DNA of 64,000 nucleotides from Pseudomonas fluorescens (GTDB lineage Bacteria; Pseudomonadota; Gammaproteobacteria; Pseudomonadales; Pseudomonadaceae): NCBI RefSeq assembly GCF_900215245.1, contig NZ_LT907842.1, positions 186,001 to 250,000 of the forward strand, read 5' to 3'. Shown piece by piece: positions 1 to 9,500 of this stretch (position 1 is its first letter; each line of letters starts with the position of its first letter). The notes under the pieces were generated by a model. It saw only the letters and a program-made list of their open reading frames with translations, ran no database searches and was not told where the DNA came from. The position numbers and the translations under genes were made by a program.

Positions 1-877
1 GGAGGATGCTGGCCATGGTCAGCGCCGTCTTGGCATGGGCATCGATACGTGCGCGCTGTGCGTCCACATTGGGGTAGTTGATGCACAGTGCGACCACGGT
101 GCCGAGCATGAACATCACCACCGGGTCGACCCAGCCGGCAATCATCACCACCATCACCAGGACGGTCAGCAGCAGGTTGACCCAGAACAAGCGTGGGCGA
201 CGCAGCTTGATGTCGTCGGCGCTGAGCACCCGTTGCGGCACCGCATCGACCGTGGAGCCGGCGCCCAGGCCCAGGCGTTTTTCTTCGCGATGGCCCAGCC
301 ACCAGGCACAGGCGAACACGAAGACCAAACCGACGATTTGCACCGGAATCAGCGGTTGGAACAGCTCGGCCACCGGCACATGCAACGCCGCCGACGAACG
401 CAGCACCGGGCCGGTCCACGGCAGGAAGTTGACCCCGGCAGCCATCGCACAAACGCAGGCCAGAATGCGTTTGTCGATGCCCAGCCGCGTGTACAACGGC
501 AGCATCGCCGGCACCGTCACCAGAAAGGTCACCGCGCCCGAGCCGTCCAGGTGCACCAGCAACGCCAGGGTCGCAGTACCCACGACAATCCGTGTAGGAC
601 GCGTCCCTACCGTACGCAGGATGCGATCAATGATGGGGTCAAGCATGCCAGCGTCCGTCATGATCCCGAAGAACAGAATCGCGAACACAAACATGCCCAC
701 CACAGGGGCGACGTTTTTGATCCCGGTAATGATGAAGGCGCTGGTTTGCAGGCCAAACCCGCCGAGCAACGCGGCGATGATCGGCAAGGCGATCAGGGCC
801 ACCAGTGGCGAGAGGCGCTTGCTCATGACGGCAGCGAGCAGGCACAGGATGGTAATGACACCCAGGGTAGCGAGCAT
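1..877 (-). CDS. CitMHS-family citrate/divalent-metal symporter (3' end outside window)
   Basis: Inner-membrane transporter of the CitMHS family, which takes up citrate complexed with Mg2+ or Ca2+ together with protons. Reading the minus strand from the ATG at 877 gives MLATLGVITILCLLAAVMSK followed by many hydrophobic segments. Family-like blocks include GMFVFAILFFGIMTDAGML and HLDGSGAVTFLVTVPAMLPL. About 292 residues are visible and the frame runs open off the left edge, so the C-terminal part is missing from the window, not from the gene. An RBS-like GGAG lies just upstream of the ATG, and a small CGGCC/GGCCG hairpin (892-906) lies in the leader. The gene is divergent from a LysR regulator, its likely controller. 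Exact substrate is not determined by the sequence. Confidence 0.85.
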   Translation of the reverse strand, partial: MLATLGVITILCLLAAVMSKRLSPLVALIALPIIAALLGGFGLQTSAFIITGIKNVAPVVGMFVFAILFFGIMTDAGMLDPIIDRILRTVGTRPTRIVVGTATLALLVHLDGSGAVTFLVTVPAMLPLYTRLGIDKRILACVCAMAAGVNFLPWTGPVLRSSAALHVPVAELFQPLIPVQIVGLVFVFACAWWLGHREEKRLGLGAGSTVDAVPQRVLSADDIKLRRPRLFWVNLLLTVLVMVVMIAGWVDPVVMFMLGTVVALCINYPNVDAQRARIDAHAKTALTMASIL

Positions 878-1003
878 GGGTTACTCCAGAGCGGCCTTTT
901 TGGCCGGTTATTGTTTTCCTGGAGTATTGGAAGCGGGTTAGTCTTTGTAAATTGGAATATTCGGCCGCTCACGTTCGTAAAAACAAAATGATCGGAACAC
1001 ACC

Positions 1004-1939
1004 ATGAAAAACTCGATCCAGCATATTCAAGCGTTCCTGGCGGTTGCCCGCACCGGCAGCTTTACCAAGGCGGCCAACGAACTGCACCTGTCGCCGTCGG
1101 CACTCACCGTACAAGTCCAGCAACTCGAAGACTGGCTGGGCGTCGCCCTGCTTGATCGCAGCCCGCGTCATGTGAGCATCACGGCTGCCGGCGAAGCCGC
1201 CCGTGCGCCCATGGAAAAACTGCTGCTGGACCTGGACAACATCGTCACCGGCTCACGCGACCTGGCCGCGCTGCGCCGAGGCGTGGTCACCATCGCCGCA
1301 CTGCCCTCGGTGTGCGCCGGCGCCCTGCCCCCGGCCCTGCGCCTGTTTCGCGAGCGTTATGCCGGGATCGAAGTCCGCCTGCATGACGTGGTGGCCCACC
1401 GCATTCACGCGCAGGTGCGGTCCGGCGAGGTGGACTTCGGCCTCGGGGTGCGGGCGCGGCTGAGCCATGGCCTGGATTTCGTGCCGGTGTTGAATGATCG
1501 GCTGTGCGCGTTTGTCCCCCTGGAGCATCCCCTCGCCCGCCATCGGCAACTGACCCTTGAGCAATTGGCGGCGCAGCCGATCATCCTCACCGGGCGCGAC
1601 AGCAGTGTGCGAGAGCACGTGGACGCACTGTTTGATCAGACGCGGCTGACGATGAATGCGGGCATGGAAGCCAACTATATGTCGACCGTCTTGGCGTTGG
1701 TGCGCCAGGGCTTGGGGATCAGTGTATTGCCGGAGTCGGCGGCGGACAGCCTGGAAGGCTTGAAGCGCATCAACATCGACCATCCCGGCGTGAACCGGGA
1801 GATCGGGTTGATCCGTCGCAGCGGGATGGGCTTGAGCCCGGCGGCGCAGCAGTGTTTCGAGTTACTGAACACAGAACTACCAAGCAGGCCACCCAGCAGA
1901 AGCCTGACACTGCCCGTGTGCCCAGGTGTTGCGCGGTGA
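1004..1939 (+). CDS. LysR-family transcriptional regulator
   Basis: Encodes 311 residues, the usual size for the family. The N-terminus has the winged helix-turn-helix: QHIQAFLAVARTGSFTKAAN, then LSPSALTVQVQQLEDWLGVALLDRS broken into typical helix segments. The rest is a LysR substrate-binding domain with motifs such as GEVDFGLGV and LVRQGLGISVLPES. It is divergent from the CitMHS transporter with about 126 bp between the two starts. By the usual LysR arrangement it probably activates that transporter in response to citrate or a related tricarboxylate. I see no unambiguous T-N11-A operator. The co-inducer is an inference from the neighbour only. Confidence 0.9.
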   Translation: MKNSIQHIQAFLAVARTGSFTKAANELHLSPSALTVQVQQLEDWLGVALLDRSPRHVSITAAGEAARAPMEKLLLDLDNIVTGSRDLAALRRGVVTIAALPSVCAGALPPALRLFRERYAGIEVRLHDVVAHRIHAQVRSGEVDFGLGVRARLSHGLDFVPVLNDRLCAFVPLEHPLARHRQLTLEQLAAQPIILTGRDSSVREHVDALFDQTRLTMNAGMEANYMSTVLALVRQGLGISVLPESAADSLEGLKRINIDHPGVNREIGLIRRSGMGLSPAAQQCFELLNTELPSRPPSRSLTLPVCPGVAR

Positions 1940-1982
1940 TGCTGTCGCCGGCAAGCCGGCGTCCATCTCTGATCGGTACGAA

Positions 1983-2585
1983 TCAGTCCAGCATCGCCAC
2001 ATGCCCGGGATGGCTGGCCACGCGCTTCAACCATGCCTGCACGGCCGGATAAGGCGTGAGGTCAAAGCCACCCTCATGCGCCACGTGGGTGTAGGCATAC
2101 AGTGCAATATCGGCAATCGAATATTGCTCGCCCACCAGGTACGGCGTGGCTTGTAACTGACGCTCCATCACCTTCAACGCCTTGTAACCGCCCTTATGCG
2201 TGGTTTTGTATTCTTCAAGACGATCTTCCGGCATGTTCAGGTAGAACTGGATAAACCGCGCCACGGCGATATACGGTTCGTGGCTGTATTGCTCGAAGAA
2301 CTGCCACTGCAACACCTGAGTGCGCAGGCGCGGCTCGGTTGGCAAAAATTCGCTGCCATCGGCCAGGAAGTTGAGGATCGCGTTGGATTCCCACAGGCAG
2401 GTGCCATCTTCCAGTTCCAGCACCGGGATCTTGCCGTTAGGGTTCTTGGCCAGGAATTCAGCGGTCTGGGTGTCGCCGTTAAGGATGTCGACATCGATCC
2501 ACTGGTACGCAATGCCCAATAGATTGAGCATCAGTTTGACCTTGTAGCAGTTGCCCGACCTGTAATCGCCATAAACCTTGTACAT
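1983..2585 (-). CDS. Glutathione S-transferase family protein
   Basis: Encodes 200 residues. The N-terminal thioredoxin-like domain begins MYKVYGDYRSGNCYKVKLML and contains the conserved cis-Pro/glutathione-binding stretch NPNGKIPVLELEDG followed by LWESNAI. The C-terminal helical domain has YSIADIALYAYTHVA, the N-capping/hydrophobic staple motif typical of GSTs. The open frame extends 51 codons further upstream into the aminotransferase gene, but the start at MYKVYG fits the family length. It lies 10 bp downstream of the aminotransferase, so the two are probably one transcript. Substrate unknown. The serine in RSGNCY is a plausible catalytic residue, as in GST classes that do not use tyrosine. 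Confidence 0.88.
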   Translation of the reverse strand: MYKVYGDYRSGNCYKVKLMLNLLGIAYQWIDVDILNGDTQTAEFLAKNPNGKIPVLELEDGTCLWESNAILNFLADGSEFLPTEPRLRTQVLQWQFFEQYSHEPYIAVARFIQFYLNMPEDRLEEYKTTHKGGYKALKVMERQLQATPYLVGEQYSIADIALYAYTHVAHEGGFDLTPYPAVQAWLKRVASHPGHVAMLD

Positions 2586-2595
2586 GGGGCTCCCC

Positions 2596-3762
2596 TTATG
2601 CCGCTTGCGCGTGCTGTGCTTGACGGACCACCGCGGCCAGGCGCTTGAGACCTTCGTCCAAACGGGCCGGGTCGATATGGCTGAAATTGAGGCGCAACGA
2701 GCCAGGGTGCAGATCGGGCTCGGAAAAGAACGGTTCACCGGGCATGAACGCGACGTTCTGATCTAATGCTTGCGCCAACAAGGTGCGGGTGTCGAGCGGT
2801 TGTTTCAAGGTCAGCCAGAAGAATAATCCGCCCTGGGGCGTTTGCCAGTCCGCCAAATCACCGAAATGGCGCTCGAGTGCGGCCTGGAATGCATCGCGGC
2901 GTTCGCGGTAAAAGCTGCGCAGTTCCAGCAGATGCTGCTGGTAACGCTCGGTGCCGATCCACTGCATCGCCTGCCACTGGCCGACGCGGTTGGTGTGCAG
3001 GTCCGCCGATTGCTTGAGTTTGAGCAGGTGCGGGAACAGGTCAGGGCTGGCGATCAGGTAACCGACGCGCAAGCCCGGCAACAACGTCTTGGAGACCGTG
3101 CCGGTGTAGATCCAGCTGGCTTTCTGCAGACGGCCGGCAATCGGCTGCGCACTGCCGCCATCGAAGGTCAGCTCGCGGTAGGGCTCGTCTTCGATCAGGG
3201 TCACGCCGAACTCATCAAGCAACGCGGCGACAGCCTCGCGCTTGGCCTCGCTGTAGCGCACGGCCGACGGGTTCTGGAACGTCGGAATCAGGTAGATGAA
3301 CGCCGGGCGCTGGCGTTCAAGCGTGGTACGCAACGCCGCCAGGTCCGGACCGTCGGCCTCCAGTTGCACGGTGAGGCAATCGGCGCCGAACAGCTGGAAA
3401 ATCTGTAACGCGGCCAGGTAGGTCGGGCCTTCCAGCAGGATCGGCGTACCTTTGTCGATGTACAACTTGGCGGCCAGGTCCAGGGTTTGCTGGGAACCGC
3501 TGACCACCAGCACCTGGCTGGCCTGGCAGGGCACGCCCAGTGCGCGCGCCTCGGCGGCGAGCAATTCGCGCAAGTGCGGCTCGCCTTCGCTCATGCCGTA
3601 TTGGCCAATATTGACGGGCATGCCGTCCCAGTTCAACGCGGGCAACATGGCTTCGGCCGGCAAGCCGCCGGCGAACGACATCACTTCCGGGCGCTGGGCC
3701 GCGGCGAGGATTTCACGAATCAAGGAGCTTTTGAGGCGCGTAACACGTTCAGAGAAGGCCAT
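2596..3762 (-). CDS. PLP-dependent class I/II aminotransferase
   Basis: Encodes 388 residues from the ATG at 3762 (MAFSERVTRLKSSLIREILA). Fold-type I features visible are the substrate/PLP segment SFAGGLP, VVSGSQQTLDLAAK for phosphate binding, FQNPSA, the EDEPY aspartate motif, and TGTVSKTLLPGLRVGY, which carries the PLP-binding lysine. The C-terminal arginine block is GSLRLNFSH. It resembles the 2-aminoadipate / aromatic aminotransferase group related to MocR C-terminal domains, but has no N-terminal GntR domain. It is probably cotranscribed with the GST. It is divergent from a MarR regulator whose candidate operators lie in the 81-bp gap. Amino-acid substrate cannot be assigned. Confidence 0.88.
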   Translation of the reverse strand: MAFSERVTRLKSSLIREILAAAQRPEVMSFAGGLPAEAMLPALNWDGMPVNIGQYGMSEGEPHLRELLAAEARALGVPCQASQVLVVSGSQQTLDLAAKLYIDKGTPILLEGPTYLAALQIFQLFGADCLTVQLEADGPDLAALRTTLERQRPAFIYLIPTFQNPSAVRYSEAKREAVAALLDEFGVTLIEDEPYRELTFDGGSAQPIAGRLQKASWIYTGTVSKTLLPGLRVGYLIASPDLFPHLLKLKQSADLHTNRVGQWQAMQWIGTERYQQHLLELRSFYRERRDAFQAALERHFGDLADWQTPQGGLFFWLTLKQPLDTRTLLAQALDQNVAFMPGEPFFSEPDLHPGSLRLNFSHIDPARLDEGLKRLAAVVRQAQHAQAA

Positions 3763-3795
3763 AAGGTCACCGGTGGCAAAGCGCGTAGGAAATAC

Positions 3796-3852
3796 GTCAA
3801 ACTGCTTGACCGAAATTACGACGACCCGGGTAGATACGTCAATATGCTTGAC
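3796..3852. promoter_or_regulatory. Paired MarR-type operators (GTCAA-N5-TTGAC, twice)
   Basis: Two copies of a perfect interrupted palindrome, GTCAA-N5-TTGAC, lie at 3796-3810 and 3838-3852. They sit inside a longer direct repeat (ATACGTCAA..TGCTTGACC) with an exact 42-bp period, about four helical turns. They fill the gap between the divergent aminotransferase and MarR genes, and the second copy covers the ATG of the MarR gene (3844). Candidate -35 elements (TTGAC) are embedded in the repeats. MarR proteins commonly autorepress from such sites; assignment to this MarR is inferred from position. Confidence 0.65.
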
Positions 3853-4278
3853 CTTAAAAATCAGAGCAGCCAGCAGCAAGCCATGGAAGCCTTCTTCTTC
3901 GGCTATCAGGCGTTCACCGCCAAGGCCGATGAAATGCTGGAGCGCCGTGGGCTGAGCCGTGTGCATCAGCGCATCGTGTTTTTCATCGCGCGTTATCCCG
4001 CGTTGAGCGTGACACAACTGCTGGAATTGCTCGGCGTGAGTAAACAGGCGCTGAACATGCCATTGCGCCAATTGCAGGAAATGCACTTGGTCAGCAGCGT
4101 CGCGTCCGAGACCGACAAGCGCAAACGCCTGCTGGAATTGAGCGAAGAAGGCCTGCGTTTCGAGCAGTCATTGCGCCGCGAACAAGTCAAATTGTTGCAA
4201 CGCGCCTTCAGCGAAGCCGGCGAAGAAGCGGTGGCGGGATGGCTGGCGGTCAACCAGGCGCTGAGTGGCGCAAATTAG
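3844..4278 (+). CDS. MarR-family transcriptional regulator
   Basis: Encodes 144 residues from ATG 3844 (MLDLKNQSSQQQAMEAFFFG). A winged helix-turn-helix is visible: RVHQRIVFFIARYP, LSVTQLLELLGVSKQALNMPL in the recognition region, and the wing SVASETDKRKRLLELSEEG, which is the conserved DxRxK-type element here reading ETDKRKR. The start is uncertain. ATG 3844 lies inside a candidate operator and lacks a convincing RBS, and a promoter-like TTGACC (3806) / TAGATA (3831) would start transcription at or next to this ATG. The in-frame ATG at 3883 is an alternative. It probably controls the divergent aminotransferase-GST pair and itself. Ligand unknown. Confidence 0.85.
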   Translation: MLDLKNQSSQQQAMEAFFFGYQAFTAKADEMLERRGLSRVHQRIVFFIARYPALSVTQLLELLGVSKQALNMPLRQLQEMHLVSSVASETDKRKRLLELSEEGLRFEQSLRREQVKLLQRAFSEAGEEAVAGWLAVNQALSGAN

Positions 4279-4317
4279 CCTTTCATCCCCTTTTGCGCAC
4301 ATAACAGAAAACATTAT

Positions 4318-4345
4318 TTGCTTTATTTGTATACAAAAGCATAAT
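4318..4345 (+). promoter_or_regulatory. Promoter with embedded TTTGTATACAAA operator (purine permease)
   Basis: A perfect 12-bp palindrome TTTGTATACAAA (4326-4337) sits exactly between a plausible -35 TTGCTT (4318-4323) and -10 CATAAT (4340-4345) with 16-bp spacing. The t-GT-AC-a core is the pattern typical of GntR/FadR-subfamily operators. Near-identical sites precede uraH and puuE (12381 and 12576), so the three genes probably answer to one purine-responsive repressor not encoded in this window. Confidence 0.6.
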
Positions 4346-4465
4346 TCGCTTCGTGCGAGTTCCTGACCTTATAGTCAACAAAACCCGCCAGTACCTCAAA
4401 GCGCCGTTGCCCACTCATGTGACCGGCGCTGGAAATAACAATAAAACTCTTGAGGAGTACTCGCT

Positions 4466-5812
4466 GTGGAAAGCCGCAAATCCGAAGCCCCAACGCTGGA
4501 CCTCGCCGCACCGCAAGGCGGCTGGCTGGAACGCCTGTTCAAACTGAGCGTGCATGGCACCACAGTGAAGACCGAGCTGATTGCCGGCCTCACTACCTTC
4601 ATCACCATGGCCTACATCATCTTCGTCAACCCCAACATCATGGCCGACGCCGGTATCGATCACGGCGCAGCGTTTGTCGCCACCTGTATCGCCGCCGCCC
4701 TCGGTTGCCTGTTGATGGGCCTGTACGCCAACTGGCCGGTCGGCCTGGCGCCGGGCATGGGCCTGAACGCGTTCTTCACCTACACCGTGGTCGGCACCAT
4801 GGGCTACCACTGGGAAACAGCGCTGGGTGCGGTGTTTATCTCGGGCGTGCTGTTCATGGGCCTGACCCTGTCCCGGGTGCGTGAATGGCTGCTCAACAGC
4901 ATTCCAGTCAGCCTGCGCCACGCCATGGGCGCGGGTGTCGGGTTGTTTCTAGGCGTGATTGGCCTGAAAACCGCCGGCATCATCGTCGACAGCCCGGCCA
5001 CGTTGATCAAGCTCGGCTCACTGCACGAGCCCGCCCCACTGCTGGCGGCGGTGTGCTTTTTGCTGATTGCGATCCTCAGCTACCACCGGGTATTCGGCGC
5101 CATCCTGATCAGCATTATCGCCGTGACCCTGGCCGGATGGGGCCTGGGCCTGGTGCACTACAACGGCATTCTCTCCCCCCCACCAAGCCTGGCACCGACC
5201 TGGATGGCCATGGACGTGAAAGGTGTATTCAATGTCAGCATGATCAGCGTGGTATTTGCCTTTTTGTTTGTGCACATGTTTGATACCGCTGGGACCTTGA
5301 TGGGCGTTGCACAACGCGCCGGCCTGGTCGGTGCGGATGGCAAGATTCAAAACCTGTCCCGCGCGTTGAAGGCCGACAGTGCTTCCAGCGTGTTCGGTGC
5401 AATGGTCGGCGTGCCGCCTGTGACCAGCTATGTGGAAAGTGCTGCCGGTGTAGCCGCCGGCGGTCGCACCGGGCTGACTGCCGTAACCGTCGGCGTGCTG
5501 TTTGTGGCGGCGATGTTCTTTGCGCCGTTGGCCGGCATGATCCCTGCGTATGCCACGGCGGGCGCGCTGATTTATGTGGCAATGCTGATGATGGCGAGCA
5601 TGGCCCATATCAATTGGGATGAAGCCACCGACAGCATTCCGGCGATTGTCACGGCAATCATGATGCCGCTGACCTTCTCGGTCGCCGACGGTATCGCCCT
5701 GGGCTTTATCACTTACGTAGCGCTCAAGGCCGGCACCGGCAAGTACCGCGAGATTTCCATCAGCCTGTGGGTGTTGTGCGCGATTTTTATCGCGAAATTT
5801 ATCTTCCTGTAG
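4466..5812 (+). CDS. NCS2 (AzgA-like) purine permease
   Basis: Encodes 448 residues from a GTG start with a good RBS (TTGAGGAG, about 10 nt upstream). It is a multi-spanning inner-membrane proton symporter for nucleobases of the AzgA/AdeQ/GhxQ branch (adenine, guanine, hypoxanthine). Branch signatures are GLTTFITMAYIIFVNPNIM near the N-terminus, GLAPGMGLNAFFTY, FVHMFDTAGTLMGVA with the conserved acidic residue, and SYVESAAGVAAGGRTGLTAV, the AzgA-type equivalent of the NAT signature. A leader of about 110 nt contains a GCGCCG/CGGCGC hairpin. In P. aeruginosa, as I recall, a homologous transporter adjoins the HIU hydrolase. Here the pair is separated by a LysE gene and a 5.3-kb toxin-like gene. 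It probably feeds purines into the catabolic cluster at 11.9-19.9 kb. Confidence 0.88.
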   Translation: MESRKSEAPTLDLAAPQGGWLERLFKLSVHGTTVKTELIAGLTTFITMAYIIFVNPNIMADAGIDHGAAFVATCIAAALGCLLMGLYANWPVGLAPGMGLNAFFTYTVVGTMGYHWETALGAVFISGVLFMGLTLSRVREWLLNSIPVSLRHAMGAGVGLFLGVIGLKTAGIIVDSPATLIKLGSLHEPAPLLAAVCFLLIAILSYHRVFGAILISIIAVTLAGWGLGLVHYNGILSPPPSLAPTWMAMDVKGVFNVSMISVVFAFLFVHMFDTAGTLMGVAQRAGLVGADGKIQNLSRALKADSASSVFGAMVGVPPVTSYVESAAGVAAGGRTGLTAVTVGVLFVAAMFFAPLAGMIPAYATAGALIYVAMLMMASMAHINWDEATDSIPAIVTAIMMPLTFSVADGIALGFITYVALKAGTGKYREISISLWVLCAIFIAKFIFL

Positions 5813-5832
5813 TTCGGGAATGGCTGAAAACC

Positions 5833-5856
5833 GCCTCACCTTCGGGTGGGGCTTTT
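5833..5856 (+). terminator. Rho-independent terminator after purine permease
   Basis: GCCTCACC-TTCG-GGTGGGGC forms an 8-bp stem with one G-U pair and a stable UUCG tetraloop, followed by TTTT. It lies 20 bp after the permease stop codon and before the lysE-type gene RBS, so the two genes are probably separate units or attenuated. Confidence 0.8.
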
Positions 5857-5876
5857 GCACGAGTGGAGGACTGTAA

Positions 5877-6509
5877 ATGACCCTGGAAACCTGGCTGCTG
5901 TTCAGCGGCGCTGCTTTGATCGTGATCCTGATTCCCGGCCCGCTGTCGCTGCTGATGATCAGCAACAGCCTCAACTACGGCCTGCGCCGCTCGTACCCGG
6001 CGTTTCTGGGTGGGGTGTTTGCCTCGATTTGCTTGTTGAGTGCTTCGGCGCTCGGCTTGGGCGCTTTGTTACTGGCCTCGGAGCAGTTGTTCAGTGCCTT
6101 GAAGATCGTCGGTGCGCTTTACCTGTTTTATCTCGCCTGGCAAAGCTGGCAGCAATCACGGCAACCGGCCCGCGCTGCCGACGTCCCGCAAGCACCAGCA
6201 GTGCCACGTTTCAGCGCACTGTTTGGCCGTGCCTTTGTGCTGGGCGCCAGCAACCCCAAGGACATCCTGTTTTTTGCGGCCTTCCTGCCGCAATTTCTCA
6301 ACAGCCAGCAGGCGTTTTTGCCCCAGTTGCTGGTCATGATCGCCACTTGGGCCGTGCTCGACCTGCTCTGCAAGCTGACCTACGGCCTGGGCGCCCATGG
6401 TGCTGCGCGGTATTTGCGCAGCGGCTCGGGCCAGAGTGCGTTCAACCGGGTCAGCGCCGCCTTGTTCAGTTGCGCCGGCGCGGTGTCGTTACTCAACGCG
6501 AGGGTTTAA
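5877..6509 (+). CDS. LysE/RhtB-family amino-acid exporter
   Basis: Encodes 210 residues with about six hydrophobic segments. The N-terminus MTLETWLLFSGAALIVILIP and the motif GPLSLLMISNSLNYGLRRS match the G-x-x-x-L-x(n)-G-hydrophobic signature of the LysE/RhtB/homoserine-lactone efflux superfamily. FVLGASNPKDILFFAAFLPQF is the conserved NPK block after the third helix. It probably exports an amino acid or small metabolite; the substrate is not predictable. A strong GGAGG RBS lies 10 nt upstream. Its last 21 bp overlap tail-to-tail with the 3' end of the large toxin-like gene on the other strand. Confidence 0.88.
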   Translation: MTLETWLLFSGAALIVILIPGPLSLLMISNSLNYGLRRSYPAFLGGVFASICLLSASALGLGALLLASEQLFSALKIVGALYLFYLAWQSWQQSRQPARAADVPQAPAVPRFSALFGRAFVLGASNPKDILFFAAFLPQFLNSQQAFLPQLLVMIATWAVLDLLCKLTYGLGAHGAARYLRSGSGQSAFNRVSAALFSCAGAVSLLNARV

Positions 6510-9500
6510 TTTAATGAAGTAAACGGAGGGCGCTTTGTCCTTCCAGTCCGGCCACTGAATACCCGCCATGATCCGAACCAGGCGCTGCTCACGCAGCGCA
6601 CTGCTGACCTCGGCTGACAACCTCACGCTGGTCACGCCGGGCCTGAGTGCGTTGAACCAACGGTGTTTAAAGCGGGTGCCCATATAAATCCCCCCTTTCT
6701 CAACCCACTGGTAAGCCACGTAATAGAGCCGGTTTGGCGCAGTGGGATGAATGGCCACCAATTCCTCTGTGGCTCTTGCGTAACGTACGCCTTCAAGTAC
6801 CCGGAGCGTGAAGCCCTGCTGTTCCAGCACGCTTTTGACGGCCGCTCGCTGCACGGCCTGGCGGTCTCGCGCAACGGATCTGCCCCCGCGCTGCAGCCTT
6901 GATTCCAAAGGGACGGGCGGTGTGAAGTCGACACGCGTGAAGCCTGGCGCTGCGCCCTCGTAACCGACATGCAGGTAATCGGTCCGTGTCTCACTGGACC
7001 GTAGCATCCTGAGCAGATCATCCGTCTGGCCCGCTCGTGCGGGCGCCGCGGGTAGCCAATCGTCCAGCGTCGCGCGCATGTTGAGCAGGTGACTGGCCGT
7101 TGCAGGGCGCTCCGGGCCTGATAACTCAAGTATCCTCGCAACGGTAAATTCTCGGCTTTTGCTGGTCATGGTTGGGAACGCCTGCGCCACATACATTGGC
7201 AACGGCCTGTCGAACAGGGGGGCATGCACCTGCCAGCGCCCCGCTGAGGTACGTGACACAGGCAGGGGCTGCTCAGCCAGTGCCGTGCTGGTCCAACGCT
7301 CAATATCGACGCGGGCCAGTGAAACCAGTTGCTCATTGCGGTGAATAAACACGATACGGTTCAACGGCGCCTGCCCGCCCTCGGGGAGCAACCTGTAATA
7401 AACACTGAGCGGATCGGTCAGTTGGGTATTCGGCGGGGCCACGCGCAGCACATTGTAGGCAAACTCCCGAGCATCCCTGGGGATATGAAACACGCCTGGC
7501 GCCGGGGAGCTCAATTGCGGATTGACCTCAATGTCCATCCGCCAACTGACCCAATGGGTCGCGGTCGCGGATGAGTGAAGAATCCTGCTTTCCGTCGCCG
7601 AACGCACAATCGGGGGGCGCCAGTCCGGCGCCGCCGACACCGGCGCATGCCACGGGTTGAGCAGCGCTGAACGGGTTCCCGCGACCGGCTGTGGCCTATC
7701 GGCACCGAGCAGCCATTCCCGCGGCTGGTGGATGTTCAAGATCAGTTCGTCCTGACCCGGCGCCTGCGTGTTTTTCAGACGAAACACCTGTTCGTCGCCA
7801 CGCCGGTAGAGCGGGTAATGGTGGGTGTCATCTGCGACAAAGGTCTCGCCATTTTTCACCTGAACTGCGTTCTCCCCCACCCCTTTCAACGCTACGGCGC
7901 CCTGCGGGATACCCTTGGTTCTAAATGGCGCGATGGCTTGGAGTTGAGGCACCGTTGACGGCGCAGAGCGCGAAATCTCGTGTGTGGTCATACGCAATCG
8001 GTGTATCCGCCCCAGGGCCGGGCGCAGTGCCGGCCGCGTCATGCGCGTCGCACTACCGCTCGCAGGCTTGGGGCCGGGTATAAAGTTCGCTAACACGTCG
8101 ATCGCCAGAAAGGCACTCATAAAGCCCACATCGATGGCATCGTGCGGGTCGCCGAAACGGTGATAACGCCGCGCGGCCAACAGCAACTCATAGAAGTCAT
8201 TGAACATCCCGACTAATGGGTTGAAAAAAGCCACCAACCTGCGCTGGGTCGCATCGCTTTGCTCGCCAAGACGACGGGCTCGATAGGCGTCAAGGGCTTT
8301 ACCGGAATGACTCGCAGCCTGGGTCCGACGTTGCAGTTCAAGCACGCTGGCGTGGTACAGCAATGCCTGGGCGTTGAAGTGCGAGGTGGCAACCAGTGCC
8401 AAGCCGTGCTGCGGATCACTGGCAAGCTGCTCAAGGGTTTGCTTTTCGATCTCATCAGCCAACGCCGTCGGCTCCAGATGCTTGACGCTGAATGAACGAA
8501 TAAACTCGCGCCCGTGCCAAACCCCTTTGAGCATGAAAGCAGTGGGTGACAGCTCCAGGCTGTTAAGGGCCTGATCGAGCCTGTCGACGCGCCCCGGATG
8601 GTGGGTGATGGCCTCAAACGCCCAGCCAGGGGCGACCTGCCGCGCCAGTGCCTTGGCGTTATCGGGCAATGCGCCGATACGGTTCAACGCATCATGGGCC
8701 TGTTGCAGGCTGCTGTATTCAGTGAGGATCAACGCTGGCGTGGTGGCCTGGGGCCAATAGCTAACACACCGCCCGGAGCGCTTGTCGTGCACCAGCACTA
8801 TCCCGGCGATGTAGCGATCGTGCTGCATCGTGTGCCCCACCAGATGAACCACGTACAGTTGCAACTCATGCTGGTTTTTCAGCAGGTCCTGCGCTGTTCG
8901 AGCCGCCATCGCCGTGCTGAACACCCGTTGTGCCGGTGCCGTGAGCCCCGCGTGTGTTGCGCAACGCAGATGGTGCGCAAAGCCCGCGTGCAATGCGCGA
9001 TTCAATAACGCGGGAATGCGCCCCTGACTGAGCGTGTCGTCGATGCCAAGCCGCGGGTAAAACGTCTGCTTGATCAAGGCGTCGTATTGGCCACCGATAT
9101 CCAGCGAGGACACCATGCGGATCAGGTAATCGGCACCCAGCGGTGGTTTGCGCTCAGGTTGCAGAAAACGCGCGCGACTCAATCGCCACCGTGTCCAGGG
9201 CGCCAGTGGGTCCAGGTTGTGCAGCACCAGTTGCAGCAGACTAAAGGTTGTACGCGTCGCGCTTGGGGTCAATATTATGTTGCGATCGCCCACGGGGCAG
9301 GCGCTTGTGCCCCCACAATAGCTGCCGTGAACATCATCGGGCATATCAATAAAGGGCTGGTCGATATCCAGCGGCGGGGAGATGGCGTCCTCGCTCAAAC
9401 GGGCGTTCAAGGCGCAGCGTGCAAACGTTTCCAGGCCAGGCAGATGCTGTTCAAGCCGGGCTTGATAGGCGAAGGCACCGCTCAGGTAACGGCGCTGCGA

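Noticed and set aside
35..991. Plus-strand frames over the CitMHS gene
   Set aside because: His/Gln-rich shadows; the minus strand gives a clear membrane transporter.
1946..1961. CGCCGG/CCGGCG hairpin between the LysR and GST genes as a terminator
   Set aside because: Six-bp stem only and no T-run on either strand.
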